Shown one piece after another: positions 1 to 5,819 of a stretch of 6,239 nt of DNA. Below the pieces are notes generated by a model. It searched no databases, was not told the DNA's origin, and saw only the letters and a list, made by a program, of their open reading frames with translations. Each line of letters begins with the position of its first letter. The stretch's first letter is position 1. Made by a program: the position numbers and the translations under genes. Source of the DNA: Halobacteria archaeon (lineage in GTDB: Bacteria > Pseudomonadota > Gammaproteobacteria > UBA9214); assembly GCA_013041945.1 (NCBI GenBank), contig JABDRC010000094.1, positions 1-6,239 of the forward strand. Direction: 5' to 3'.

Positions 1-41
1 GCGCCAAGCCGCCAAGGCGCGAAGAAAATTCAAAAACTTGC

Positions 42-66
42 CACAGAGAACACAGAGGACACAGAG
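42..66 (+). repeat. CACAGAG tandem array, three units, period 9
   Basis: CACAGAG occurs at 42-48, 51-57 and 60-66, with AA or GA plus one base between units, giving a period of 9. It lies at the inner end of the left outer arm, directly after the core ACTTGCCAC (36-44), and is followed by an A-rich run. Confidence 0.9.
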
Positions 67-95
67 AAAAATAAATACTCGATACTAAAAATACT

Positions 96-144
96 GTCAT
101 TCCCGCGCCCGCCTTCGCGGGGACAGGCTCCGGCGTGAATCCAG
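96..144 (+). repeat. Long variant of the GTCATTCCCGCG palindromic repeat
   Basis: This copy begins GTCATTCCCGCG and ends GTGAATCCAG, like the short copy at 231-258, but carries about 22 extra bases between the halves. The extra part can fold: CCCGCG (102-107) pairs with CGCGGG (116-121). One base of the closing half differs from the short copies (GTGAATCC in place of GGGAATCC), so it looks diverged. Confidence 0.75.
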
Positions 145-200
145 AGGGTAGATCAACGCATGGAGTAGTTGCCGTAAGGTGCTAAGAAAACAAAAATCAC

Positions 201-216
201 CACAGAGGACACAGAG
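201..216 (+). repeat. CACAGAG tandem array, two units
   Basis: CACAGAG occurs at 201-207 and 210-216 with the same 9-bp period and orientation as the left array. It is followed after 14 A-rich bases by the palindrome at 230-258, so it repeats the module order of 41-144 in shortened form. Confidence 0.85.
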
Positions 217-229
217 AATACAAAAAAGT

Positions 230-258
230 ACGTCATTCCCGCGCAGGCGGGAATCCAG
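230..258 (+). repeat. dRS3-like palindromic repeat, forward copy
   Basis: A 29-bp element whose core 235-254 fits ATTCCC-N8-GGGAAT, the pattern described for the neisserial dRS3 repeat. TTCCCGC (236-242) pairs with GCGGGAA (247-253) around a 4-nt loop. The full element has a perfect inverted partner at 358-386. Similar short palindromes are known as dispersed intergenic repeats in many proteobacteria. Membership in the dRS3 family itself is inferred from pattern only. Confidence 0.85.
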
Positions 259-357
259 TGGTAAATATACAATCGCAAATTCCGTTTTACGCTTAGGACA
301 GGACGGTGCACTGAAGCCACAGGATAATCAGTATTTATTGCGGTTGTAATTTCCAGA
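259..357. other. Loop between the inverted palindromes, no gene seen
   Basis: These 99 bases separate the inverted 29-bp pair. The ends are imperfectly complementary (TTGCGATTGTA on the reverse strand of 270-280 resembles TTGCGGTTGTA at 338-348), which lengthens the stem and leaves a central loop of roughly 281-335. I recognise no coding, tRNA or riboswitch signal in it. Confidence 0.55.
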
Positions 358-386
358 CTGGATTCCCGCCTGCGCGGGAATGACGT
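358..386 (-). repeat. dRS3-like palindromic repeat, inverted copy
   Basis: The exact reverse complement of 230-258 over 29 bp. Complete identity between two arms about 100 bp apart implies recent insertion, gene conversion, or selection on pairing. Confidence 0.85.
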
Positions 387-416
387 GCAATTGTTTCAGC
401 ATTAAGTATTGTTTTT

Positions 417-450
417 CTCTGTGTTCTCTGTGTTCTCTGTGTTCTCTGTG
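417..450 (-). repeat. CTCTGTG tandem array, four units, period 9
   Basis: CTCTGTG occurs at 417-423, 426-432, 435-441 and 444-450, each separated by TT. This is the reverse complement of the CACAGAG arrays, with one unit more than the left array (three). The unit-number difference between otherwise matching arms points to slippage or unequal copying. Confidence 0.9.
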
Positions 451-494
451 GCAAGTTTTTGAATTTTCTTCGCGGCTTTGCGCGAGATTAATGT

Positions 495-516
495 TTTAAT
501 GTCCGCTAAATAGCGG
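495..516 (+). promoter_or_regulatory. Possible nadE -10 box and small leader hairpin
   Basis: TTTAAT at 495-500 differs from the sigma-70 -10 consensus by one base, but no good -35 hexamer lies at 16-18 bp, so this is only a candidate. Just downstream CCGCT (503-507) pairs with AGCGG (512-516) around AAAT. The hairpin sits 12 nt before the nadE start codon, where a Shine-Dalgarno would be expected. None is visible there. Confidence 0.3.
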
Positions 517-528
517 CATCATTGCTCC

Positions 529-2196
529 ATGACAGACAAAAACAACACCGGTCTCCGCATCGTCATGGCCCAGCAGGACTTCATGGTCGGTGCCATCGAG
601 GCCAATGCCAGCAAGATGCTGGCGGCCTGTAACGAGGCGCGTGACGAGCTGGCAGCCGATGTCATCGTATTCCCGGAGCTGGCCCTGACCGGGTATCCGC
701 CTGAAGACCTGTTGCTGCGGGCGCATTTCATCGGGCAGGTCGAGGCGGCCGTGGCCCGGCTGACCGACGGGATCACGGGTATCACCGCGGTGGTCGGTTA
801 TCCGTTGCAGGAAGAGGGAGTACTGTACAACGTGGCCGGCGTTATCCGGGATGGGGGGATCGCCGGTCTGTACCGCAAACAGCACCTGCCCAACTACGGC
901 GTGTTCGACGAGAAGCGCTACTTTGCGGCGGGTGATGCGCCCTGCATCGTGCCGGTCCGTGATGTCCGGCTGGGTATCACCATCTGCGAGGATATCTGGG
1001 TGCAGGGACCGGCCTGCCAGGCAGCGGAGGCCGGTGCTGCCGTCCTCATCAACATCAATGCTTCACCCTTCCATACCGGCAAGCGCGACGAACGCGAGCA
1101 GATGCTGGCGCAGCGCGCGCGCAACAGCAACCTGCCGATTGTGTACGTCAACCTGGTAGGCGGGCAGGATGAACTGGTGTTTGACGGCGGCTCCTTCGCG
1201 GTCGGCCCGGACGGCGTGGTGACACAGCATGCACCCGCCTGTGTCGAAGGGCTGTACCCGGTCGATTTCCGTTGCGGTGACCGCCTGCTTCCCGTGCCGG
1301 CCGATTGTGCGCCGGTGCTGTCGGAGGAGGCCGCGGTATACGGTGCCCTGGTGCTCGGGGTGCGTGACTACGTCAAGAAAAACGGTTTCGGGGGCGCAGT
1401 GCTTGGCCTGTCCGGCGGCATCGATTCCGCCCTGACACTGGCCATCGCCGTGGATGCCATTGGCGCGGAGCGCGTGTCGGTTGTGATGATGCCCTCGCGC
1501 TATACCGCGGACATGAGCAGCGAGGATGCGCGTGCCGAAGCCGAACTGCTGGGCGTCGACTACCATGTGATCCCGATCGAGGGCCCGTTCAGCAGTTTCC
1601 TCGGGGTGCTGGAGGAAATCTTTCACGGCACCGAGCCGGATACAACCGAGGAAAATATTCAGGCGCGCTGCCGGGGCATCATCCTGATGGCATTGTCCAA
1701 CAAGCAGGGCAGGATCCTGTTGACCACGGGCAACAAGAGCGAGGTGTCAGTCGGCTATGCCACGCTCTACGGCGACATGGCCGGGGGTTATGCGCCGATC
1801 AAGGATGTGCCGAAGTTGCTGGTATATCGACTGTCGGAGTATCGCAACAGCCTTGGCCGCGTCATTCCGCAGCGGGTCATCGAGCGGCCGCCATCGGCCG
1901 AACTGGCGCCGGACCAGGTCGATGCCGACAGCCTGCCGCCCTACGAGATACTCGATCCGATACTGGAGCGCTACATCGAGCATGACCAGTCCGTCGAGGA
2001 GATCGTGTCAGCCGGTTTCGAGGTCGCGGTCGTAAGGCGGGTGGCGAAGCTGGTTGACCGGAACGAATACAAGCGTCGCCAGGCGCCGCCGGGCGTACGC
2101 ATCACGCAGCGTGCCTTCGGGCGCGATCGCCGCTATCCGATCACCAGCGGTTACCAGAACTTCCAGAACACCGATTCCTCTTCGTCACCCGTATAA
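529..2196 (+). CDS. nadE: Glutamine-dependent NAD+ synthase
   Basis: Catalyses the last step of NAD+ biosynthesis in the cytoplasm, amidating nicotinic acid adenine dinucleotide with ATP and ammonia released from glutamine. The protein is 555 aa with two domains. Residues 8 to about 265 form a nitrilase-type glutaminase with the Glu-Lys-Cys triad at E50 (FPELALTGYPPEDLL), K117 (YRKQHLPNYG) and C153 (TICEDIW). Residues 270 to about 540 form the synthetase, with the ATP-PPi loop SGGIDS at 295-300, TTGNKSEVSVGYATLYGD at 399-416 and RPPSAELAPDQ at 453-463. The start is kept at 529 because RIVMAQQDFMVG is the usual first strand of the glutaminase domain; there is no clear Shine-Dalgarno. The family usually ends near RRYPIT (535-540), so the last dozen or so residues, rich in Ser, are an extension that runs into bamD on the other strand. 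The gene is preceded by repeat island A, so its promoter must lie in or beside repeats. Confidence 0.97.
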   Translation: MTDKNNTGLRIVMAQQDFMVGAIEANASKMLAACNEARDELAADVIVFPELALTGYPPEDLLLRAHFIGQVEAAVARLTDGITGITAVVGYPLQEEGVLYNVAGVIRDGGIAGLYRKQHLPNYGVFDEKRYFAAGDAPCIVPVRDVRLGITICEDIWVQGPACQAAEAGAAVLININASPFHTGKRDEREQMLAQRARNSNLPIVYVNLVGGQDELVFDGGSFAVGPDGVVTQHAPACVEGLYPVDFRCGDRLLPVPADCAPVLSEEAAVYGALVLGVRDYVKKNGFGGAVLGLSGGIDSALTLAIAVDAIGAERVSVVMMPSRYTADMSSEDARAEAELLGVDYHVIPIEGPFSSFLGVLEEIFHGTEPDTTEENIQARCRGIILMALSNKQGRILLTTGNKSEVSVGYATLYGDMAGGYAPIKDVPKLLVYRLSEYRNSLGRVIPQRVIERPPSAELAPDQVDADSLPPYEILDPILERYIEHDQSVEEIVSAGFEVAVVRRVAKLVDRNEYKRRQAPPGVRITQRAFGRDRRYPITSGYQNFQNTDSSSSPV

Positions 2197-2966
2197 GTCG
2201 CGTCGGCGGCGAGCCGCACGGTTTCCGGGTTGTCGGGGTAGTTCAGCCGGAGCACGCGCAGGGCGTCCTCGGCCAGATCATCGGCATCGAGTTTCCGGTA
2301 GGCACGCACCATAATGGCCAGCGCGTCGGGTACGGACGGCGTCCGCTGGAAATGTTCGACCACGTGCTTGCCGCGGTTGGCGGCCGCGACATAGGCCTGT
2401 CTGCGCATGTAATAGTCGGCCACGTGCAACTCGTATTCGGCCATGTTGTTGCGCAGGTGGATCATACGCTGGGCCGAGTCCTGTGCATAAATACTGTCGG
2501 GATAGCGCTGCATGAGCTGTTCGAAATCATCGTAGGACGTCTGCATGTTGAAGGTGTCCCGCTCTGCCGGGTTTTGCGGCAGGTAGCGCGAGACGAGGCT
2601 CTTGCCGCGGTTGTAGTTCGTCAGGCCCTTCAGGTACCACGCATAGTCGATATTGGGATGGCGCGGGTAGATTTTGATAAAACGCTCGGCCGCGGCGATC
2701 GCCAGTTCCGGTTCATCGTACTTGTAGTAGGCGTAGGCGATTTCCAGCTGTGCCTGCTGTGCGTAGCGTCCGAACGGGTAGCGCGCCTCGAGTGTCTCGA
2801 AATACTCGATTGCCTTCTCGTAGTTCTTGTCATCGAGCTGCTGCCTGGCTTCGGAATACAGCCTGTTCGCCGACCAGTCCTTGGTAGTGTCCACCTGTTC
2901 CGGCAGCCAGGAACACCCTGACAGGACCAGGGACGCGGTTAATATCAATATACTCGGCAGGCGCAT
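2151..2966 (-). CDS. bamD: Outer membrane assembly lipoprotein BamD (ComL/YfiO)
   Basis: An essential lipoprotein of the BAM complex, anchored in the inner leaflet of the outer membrane, that with BamA folds and inserts beta-barrel proteins. The 271-aa product begins with a lipoprotein signal peptide: MRLP, a hydrophobic stretch, then the lipobox LSGC with the lipidated cysteine at C18. The mature part is helical TPR repeats, beginning near LYSEARQQLDDKNYEKAIEY (37-56), with the conserved YPFGRYAQQAQLEIAYAYYK (63-82) and AWYLKGLTNY (109-118). E. coli BamD is 245 aa, so this one is somewhat longer, mainly at the C terminus (EEESVFWKFW). The ATG at 2966 is chosen because it directly precedes the signal peptide; the Shine-Dalgarno is weak. 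The reading frame stays open far upstream, antisense to rluD, but that part has no BamD character. It is divergent from rluD, as in other gammaproteobacteria, and convergent with nadE. Confidence 0.97.
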   Translation of the reverse strand: MRLPSILILTASLVLSGCSWLPEQVDTTKDWSANRLYSEARQQLDDKNYEKAIEYFETLEARYPFGRYAQQAQLEIAYAYYKYDEPELAIAAAERFIKIYPRHPNIDYAWYLKGLTNYNRGKSLVSRYLPQNPAERDTFNMQTSYDDFEQLMQRYPDSIYAQDSAQRMIHLRNNMAEYELHVADYYMRRQAYVAAANRGKHVVEHFQRTPSVPDALAIMVRAYRKLDADDLAEDALRVLRLNYPDNPETVRLAADATYTGDEEESVFWKFW

Positions 2967-3026
2967 GGGTCTAGTATGATAACAATAGATTAAACCCGCA
3001 AAGTATACCCCAATCTCGCCCCTGTC
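2967..3026. promoter_or_regulatory. Divergent bamD/rluD promoter region
   Basis: Sixty AT-richer bases must hold the start signals for both genes. For bamD (minus strand) TATACT at 3002-3007 is one base off the -10 consensus, and ATGACA at 3023-3028 is one base off TTGACA, but the spacer is short (15 bp). For rluD (plus strand) TATGAT at 2975-2980 is one base off the -10 consensus without a recognisable -35. Neither gene has a strong Shine-Dalgarno. The assignments are by consensus match only. Confidence 0.4.
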
Positions 3027-3983
3027 ATGCCGGATACCGTACAGCTGGAACTGGAAATCCCCGCTACCCTGCGCGGCCGGCGCCTCGACCAGGCGCTGGC
3101 CGCGCTGGTGCAGGACTATTCGCGCAGCCGCCTGCAGCAATGGATTCGCGCCGGGCAGGTGACGGTGGATGAGCGCACCGCCCGTGTCCGGGAGACGGTC
3201 CATGGCGGGGAGCGCGTGCGTATCGTTGCCGAGATTGCCGACCAGACCGTCGATAAAGCCGAGCCGATCGAGCTGGAGATCATCCACGAGGATGCGGACC
3301 TGCTGGTCATCAACAAGCCGGCCGGCCTGGTGGTGCACCCGGCGGCGGGCAATCCTTCCGGGACACTGCTGAATGCGCTGTTGCACCACGACGCCGGGCT
3401 GGCCGCCCTCCCGCGTGCCGGTATCGTGCACCGGCTGGACAAGAACACCACCGGGCTGATGGTGGTGGCGCGCACCCTCACCGCGCACAAACAGCTGGTC
3501 GATGCCTTGCAGGCCCGCACTGTCAAACGTGAATACCTGGCCGTGGTGAACAGCGTGCTGACCGCGGGGGGCACCATCGATGCGCCGCTCGGGCGTCATC
3601 CCGTCGACCGCAAGCGCATGGCGGTGGTCGCCGGCGGCAAGGAGGCGGTCACGCATTTCCGCGTACAGGCCCGCTTCCGGGCGCACACGCTTGTCCGGGT
3701 CTCGCTCGAGACCGGTCGTACCCACCAGATTCGCGTGCACATGGCCTATAACCGGACACCGGTCGTGGGCGACCCGGTCTACGGCGGCCGGTTGCGACTG
3801 CCGGCCGGTGCAAGCGCAGCGCTGAAGACGGCGCTGACCTCGTTCAGGCGCCAGGCCCTGCATGCGGTCCGGCTGGAGTTGCGGCATCCCTCCGGCGGCG
3901 AGCCGGTCAGCTGGGAGGCGGCCGTGCCGGCTGACATGGCAGGGCTGATCGCTACCCTGCAAGCGGATGCGGACGGCGCATGA
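3027..3983 (+). CDS. rluD: 23S rRNA pseudouridine synthase RluD
   Basis: In E. coli RluD converts uridines 1911, 1915 and 1917 of helix 69 of 23S rRNA to pseudouridine, which matters for ribosome assembly and termination. The product is 318 aa (E. coli 326). Residues from about 15 to 75 form an S4-like RNA-binding domain (LDQALAALVQDYSRSRLQQW). The catalytic RsuA/RluA-type domain follows, with NKPAGLVVHPAAGNPSGT (96-113), the motif HRLDKNTTGLMVVA with catalytic Asp138, and LETGRTHQIRVHMA (227-240). The VGDPVYGGR segment (247-255) is also typical. The ATG at 3027 matches the family's N terminus in position; no good ribosome site precedes it. It is divergent from bamD and overlaps pgeF by 4 bp (ATGA), implying co-transcription and translational coupling. 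RluC is the main alternative, but the neighbourhood and the strong resemblance to E. coli RluD favour RluD. Confidence 0.96.
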   Translation: MPDTVQLELEIPATLRGRRLDQALAALVQDYSRSRLQQWIRAGQVTVDERTARVRETVHGGERVRIVAEIADQTVDKAEPIELEIIHEDADLLVINKPAGLVVHPAAGNPSGTLLNALLHHDAGLAALPRAGIVHRLDKNTTGLMVVARTLTAHKQLVDALQARTVKREYLAVVNSVLTAGGTIDAPLGRHPVDRKRMAVVAGGKEAVTHFRVQARFRAHTLVRVSLETGRTHQIRVHMAYNRTPVVGDPVYGGRLRLPAGASAALKTALTSFRRQALHAVRLELRHPSGGEPVSWEAAVPADMAGLIATLQADADGA

Positions 3984-4723
3984 CGGGTGACGACTGGATC
4001 GTGCCTGACTGGCCCGTGCCGCTGACCGTGCGCGCGGTGACCACCACCCGCACCGGTGGCGTCAGTCGCGGACCCTGGCGCAGCATGAATCCTGCCGACC
4101 ACGTGGAGGACGAGCCGGCGGCGGTGCATGCCAATCGCGAGCGCCTGCAGGCAATGCTCGATCTGCCGTCCGCGCCGGTCTGGCTGCAGCAGGTGCACGG
4201 GACACGGATTGTCGATGCGGCAACGGCACAGCCCGGCGTCGAAGCGGATGGCAGCTGGAGCCGTCGTGCGAATGTGGTGTGCGCCGTGCTGACCGCAGAC
4301 TGTCTGCCGGTCCTGCTCAGCGACCGGCACGGCCGCTGTGTCGCCGCGGTCCATGCCGGCTGGCGTGGTCTGGCCGCGGGTGTCGTCGAGGCGGCCGTCA
4401 CCGCACTGCCCGCGACCGGTTCGGACCTGCTCGCCTGGCTGGGCCCCGCCATCGGACCGCACGCCTTCGCCGTGGGGGAGGAGGTGCGTGCTGCATTCGT
4501 GGCGCATGATCCGCAGGCCGCCGCGGCATTCGCACCGGGGCCGGACGGCAGCCTGCGGGCGGACCTGTATCAGCTCGCCCGCCAGCGCCTGGCCGGTGCC
4601 GGCGTCCTGGCAGTCTATGGCGGGCAGGACTGCACCTTTACAGACAAGGCGCGTTTTTTCTCCTACCGGCGGGATGGTGTGACAGGGCGGATGGCGTCAC
4701 TGATCTGGCTGGCTGGCGGGTAG
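3980..4723 (+). CDS. pgeF: Peptidoglycan editing factor PgeF (YfiH, DUF152 family)
   Basis: A member of the YfiH/DUF152 family, formerly annotated as a polyphenol oxidase or laccase. In E. coli PgeF guards cell-wall synthesis by removing precursors in which L-Ser replaced L-Ala in the stem peptide; purine nucleoside activity is reported for other members. The 247-aa product (E. coli 243) keeps the metal and catalytic residues: H73 in WLQQVHGTRIVDA, C108 in TADCLPVLLSD, and H125 in VAAVHAGWRGLAAGVV. Also conserved are GPAIGPHAFAVGEEVR (155-170), DLYQLARQRL (195-204) and the C-terminal FFSYRRDGVTGRMASLIWL (226-244). The start codon overlaps the rluD stop, so translation is probably coupled. No terminator is visible after it. 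The family assignment is certain; the exact substrate in this organism is inferred from E. coli. Confidence 0.95.
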   Translation: MTGDDWIVPDWPVPLTVRAVTTTRTGGVSRGPWRSMNPADHVEDEPAAVHANRERLQAMLDLPSAPVWLQQVHGTRIVDAATAQPGVEADGSWSRRANVVCAVLTADCLPVLLSDRHGRCVAAVHAGWRGLAAGVVEAAVTALPATGSDLLAWLGPAIGPHAFAVGEEVRAAFVAHDPQAAAAFAPGPDGSLRADLYQLARQRLAGAGVLAVYGGQDCTFTDKARFFSYRRDGVTGRMASLIWLAGG

Positions 4724-4850
4724 GGCAATGCGTATGATGCCTGTCGTTGACTGTGTTGCTGCAGGAATGCACCGCGTGCGCGAAAAATTCTGTCATTCCC
4801 GCGAATCCTGCAAGATTCCATTCGTATAGACAACCGGGAGAGAGCCAGCT
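4724..4850 (+). other. pgeF-ZIP gap with half palindromic repeat
   Basis: A 127-bp spacer. GTCATTCCCGCG at 4792-4803 is identical to the opening half of the island A palindromes and is followed by AATCC, but the closing half is missing. Instead GAATC (4803-4807) can pair with GATTC (4814-4818). TTGACT at 4747-4752 resembles a -35 box, but no -10 lies at the right distance. I see no terminator, so read-through from pgeF is possible. Confidence 0.5.
4836..4844 (+). promoter_or_regulatory. Shine-Dalgarno deciding the TTG start of the ZIP gene
   Basis: The purine run GGGAGAGAG ends 6 nt before TTG at 4851. An in-frame TAG at 4827-4829 closes the frame upstream, and no ATG or GTG lies between it and 4851, which supports the TTG start. 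A second TTG at 4857 is the only near alternative. Confidence 0.7.
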
Positions 4851-5630
4851 TTGTCTTTGATCACCTGGATCGTGCTGTTTTGCCTGCTGGGCGGTGTGCT
4901 CAGCGTCCTGGCCGCGGCACTGTTCCTGGTGCTGAGCGAGGCGCGGCGCGGCACGCTGCTGCCGCACCTGATCAGTTTTGCCACCGGCACGCTGCTGGGC
5001 GCCGCCTTTCTGGGCCTGTTGCCGCATGCGCTGGAACTGGCCGCCGACAGCGATGTGCATGCCATTCCGCTGGCCGTGTTACTCGGTTTGCTGGGTTTCT
5101 TCCTGCTGGAAAAGCTGGTGATCTGGCGCCACTGTCACGAGGATCACTGCGAGGTGCACGGCAGTGAGCCGGTCGACCACCCGCAGTCGACCGGCACCCT
5201 GATCCTGATCGGTGACGGCCTGCACAATTTCCTCGACGGCATCCTCATCGCGGGCGCGTTTCTTACCGACGTGCACCTCGGTATCGTGACCAGCCTCGCG
5301 GTTGCGGCCCACGAGATCCCGCAGGAAGTGGGTGATTTTGCCGTACTGCTGCACAGCGGGTTCACACGCGGCAGGGCATTCTTCTACAACGTCCTCTCCA
5401 GCCTGACCACGGTCATCGGCGGTGTGCTGGCCTGGTATGCCCTGCAGGATGTCCAGCACATCCTGCCTTACGTGCTGGCGGTGGCCGCCTCCAGTTTTAT
5501 CTACATCGCCGTGGCCGATCTCATCCCCACCCTGCACCAGCGTGTCGAGGGACGCGCCATGCTCCAGCAGGTGGTGCTGATCTCGGCAGGCGTGCTGATC
5601 ATATTTGCCGCACATTCAACCCTGCACTGA
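4851..5630 (+). CDS. ZIP-family divalent metal transporter
   Basis: An inner-membrane carrier of the ZIP family, which brings zinc or other divalent metals into the cytoplasm. The 259-aa protein has about eight hydrophobic helices: near 3-28, 37-60, 72-92, 114-136, 141-167, 177-198, 203-224 and 238-255. Helix 4 carries GDGLHNFLDG with metal ligands H125, N126 and D129. Helix 5 carries AAHEIPQEVGDF with H154, E155, Q158, E159 and D162. These two motifs form the binuclear metal site of the family. The loop between helices 3 and 4 (93-111) is rich in His and Cys (HCHEDHC, then VH and DH), as in many ZIP proteins, and could sense or hand over metal. The metal preference cannot be read from sequence; zinc, iron and manganese are all possible. 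The start is TTG with a good ribosome site. The gene separates pgeF from clpB, which are adjacent in E. coli, so it is an insertion or lineage-specific addition. GC content and codon use resemble the neighbours. No Zur- or Fur-like operator was recognised. Confidence 0.92.
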   Translation: MSLITWIVLFCLLGGVLSVLAAALFLVLSEARRGTLLPHLISFATGTLLGAAFLGLLPHALELAADSDVHAIPLAVLLGLLGFFLLEKLVIWRHCHEDHCEVHGSEPVDHPQSTGTLILIGDGLHNFLDGILIAGAFLTDVHLGIVTSLAVAAHEIPQEVGDFAVLLHSGFTRGRAFFYNVLSSLTTVIGGVLAWYALQDVQHILPYVLAVAASSFIYIAVADLIPTLHQRVEGRAMLQQVVLISAGVLIIFAAHSTLH

Positions 5631-5642
5631 TTTTTAATCAAA

Positions 5643-5710
5643 TTAAATAAGCCACGGAAGCACCCGGAATCAAAAGAATTTCGAAAATACTTGCCACGGA
5701 ATCCACGGAA
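5643..5710 (+). repeat. Island B left inverted arm
   Basis: Contains CCACGGAA units at 5652-5659, 5694-5701 and 5703-5710, the last two at a 9-bp period, and the core ACTTGCCAC at 5689-5697 preceded by an A-rich stretch. The same core and context occur at 36-44 in island A. Confidence 0.75.
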
Positions 5711-5819
5711 ATACCCGGAACTGGACCGATGTGATATCTGATAGCTCTATCTTCGGACGCCTTTGGTATGTGATCCCGTTGGCCAGGGTAAGTACTCGTG
5801 TTGTCATGGCATTTATTTT

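Larger units (their letters stand above)
1..487. repeat. Non-coding repeat island A, large inverted repeat with nested modules
   Basis: No gene is visible in this stretch. Two outer arms, 18-71 and 412-474, are inverted copies. Positions 18-48 and 444-474 are perfectly complementary over 31 bp, and the match continues through the CACAGAG units with one unit more on the right and one mismatch. Nested inside is a second inverted pair, 230-258 and 358-386 (29 bp, perfect), extended by an imperfect pair around 261-280 and 336-356. Read along the plus strand there are three modules with the same order (CACAGAG array, A-rich spacer, GTCATTCCCGCG palindrome): 41-144, 200-258, and 358-450 inverted. 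The left end starts inside the repeat: positions 1-20 hold two GCCAAG units, and the sequence probably continues outside the window. The structure resembles a MITE or nested repeat cluster. No transposase and no target-site duplication can be seen. Confidence 0.85.

Noticed and set aside
41..450. CRISPR array in island A
   Set aside because: Units are only 7-9 bp with 2-bp gaps and occur in both orientations; there are no spacers of regular length and no cas genes.
1..528. tRNA, riboswitch or phage attachment site upstream of nadE
   Set aside because: No cloverleaf, known riboswitch core or integrase gene is visible; the structure is explained by the repeats.
2967..3962. Long minus-strand open frame that would extend BamD by more than 300 residues at its N terminus
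   Set aside because: It lies opposite rluD, whose product is unmistakable. The BamD lipoprotein signal peptide starts at 2966, and the extension has no recognisable domain; it is an antisense frame kept open by high GC.
3779..4507. Minus-strand open frame of 242 codons opposite rluD and pgeF
   Set aside because: It spans the junction of two well-supported plus-strand genes, and its translation has biased, family-free composition.
4747..4830. Sigma-70 promoter for the ZIP gene (TTGACT at 4747, TATAGA at 4825)
   Set aside because: The two boxes are far apart and neither has a partner at 16-18 bp; a start after 4830 would leave almost no leader before the ribosome site.
5079..5615. Minus-strand open frame opposite the ZIP gene
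   Set aside because: The plus strand encodes both ZIP metal-site motifs; the minus translation looks like a shadow.
5628..5650. Intrinsic terminator after the ZIP gene
   Set aside because: The only stem, TGATT/AATCA, is 5 bp with a 3-nt loop, is AT-rich and has no following T run.
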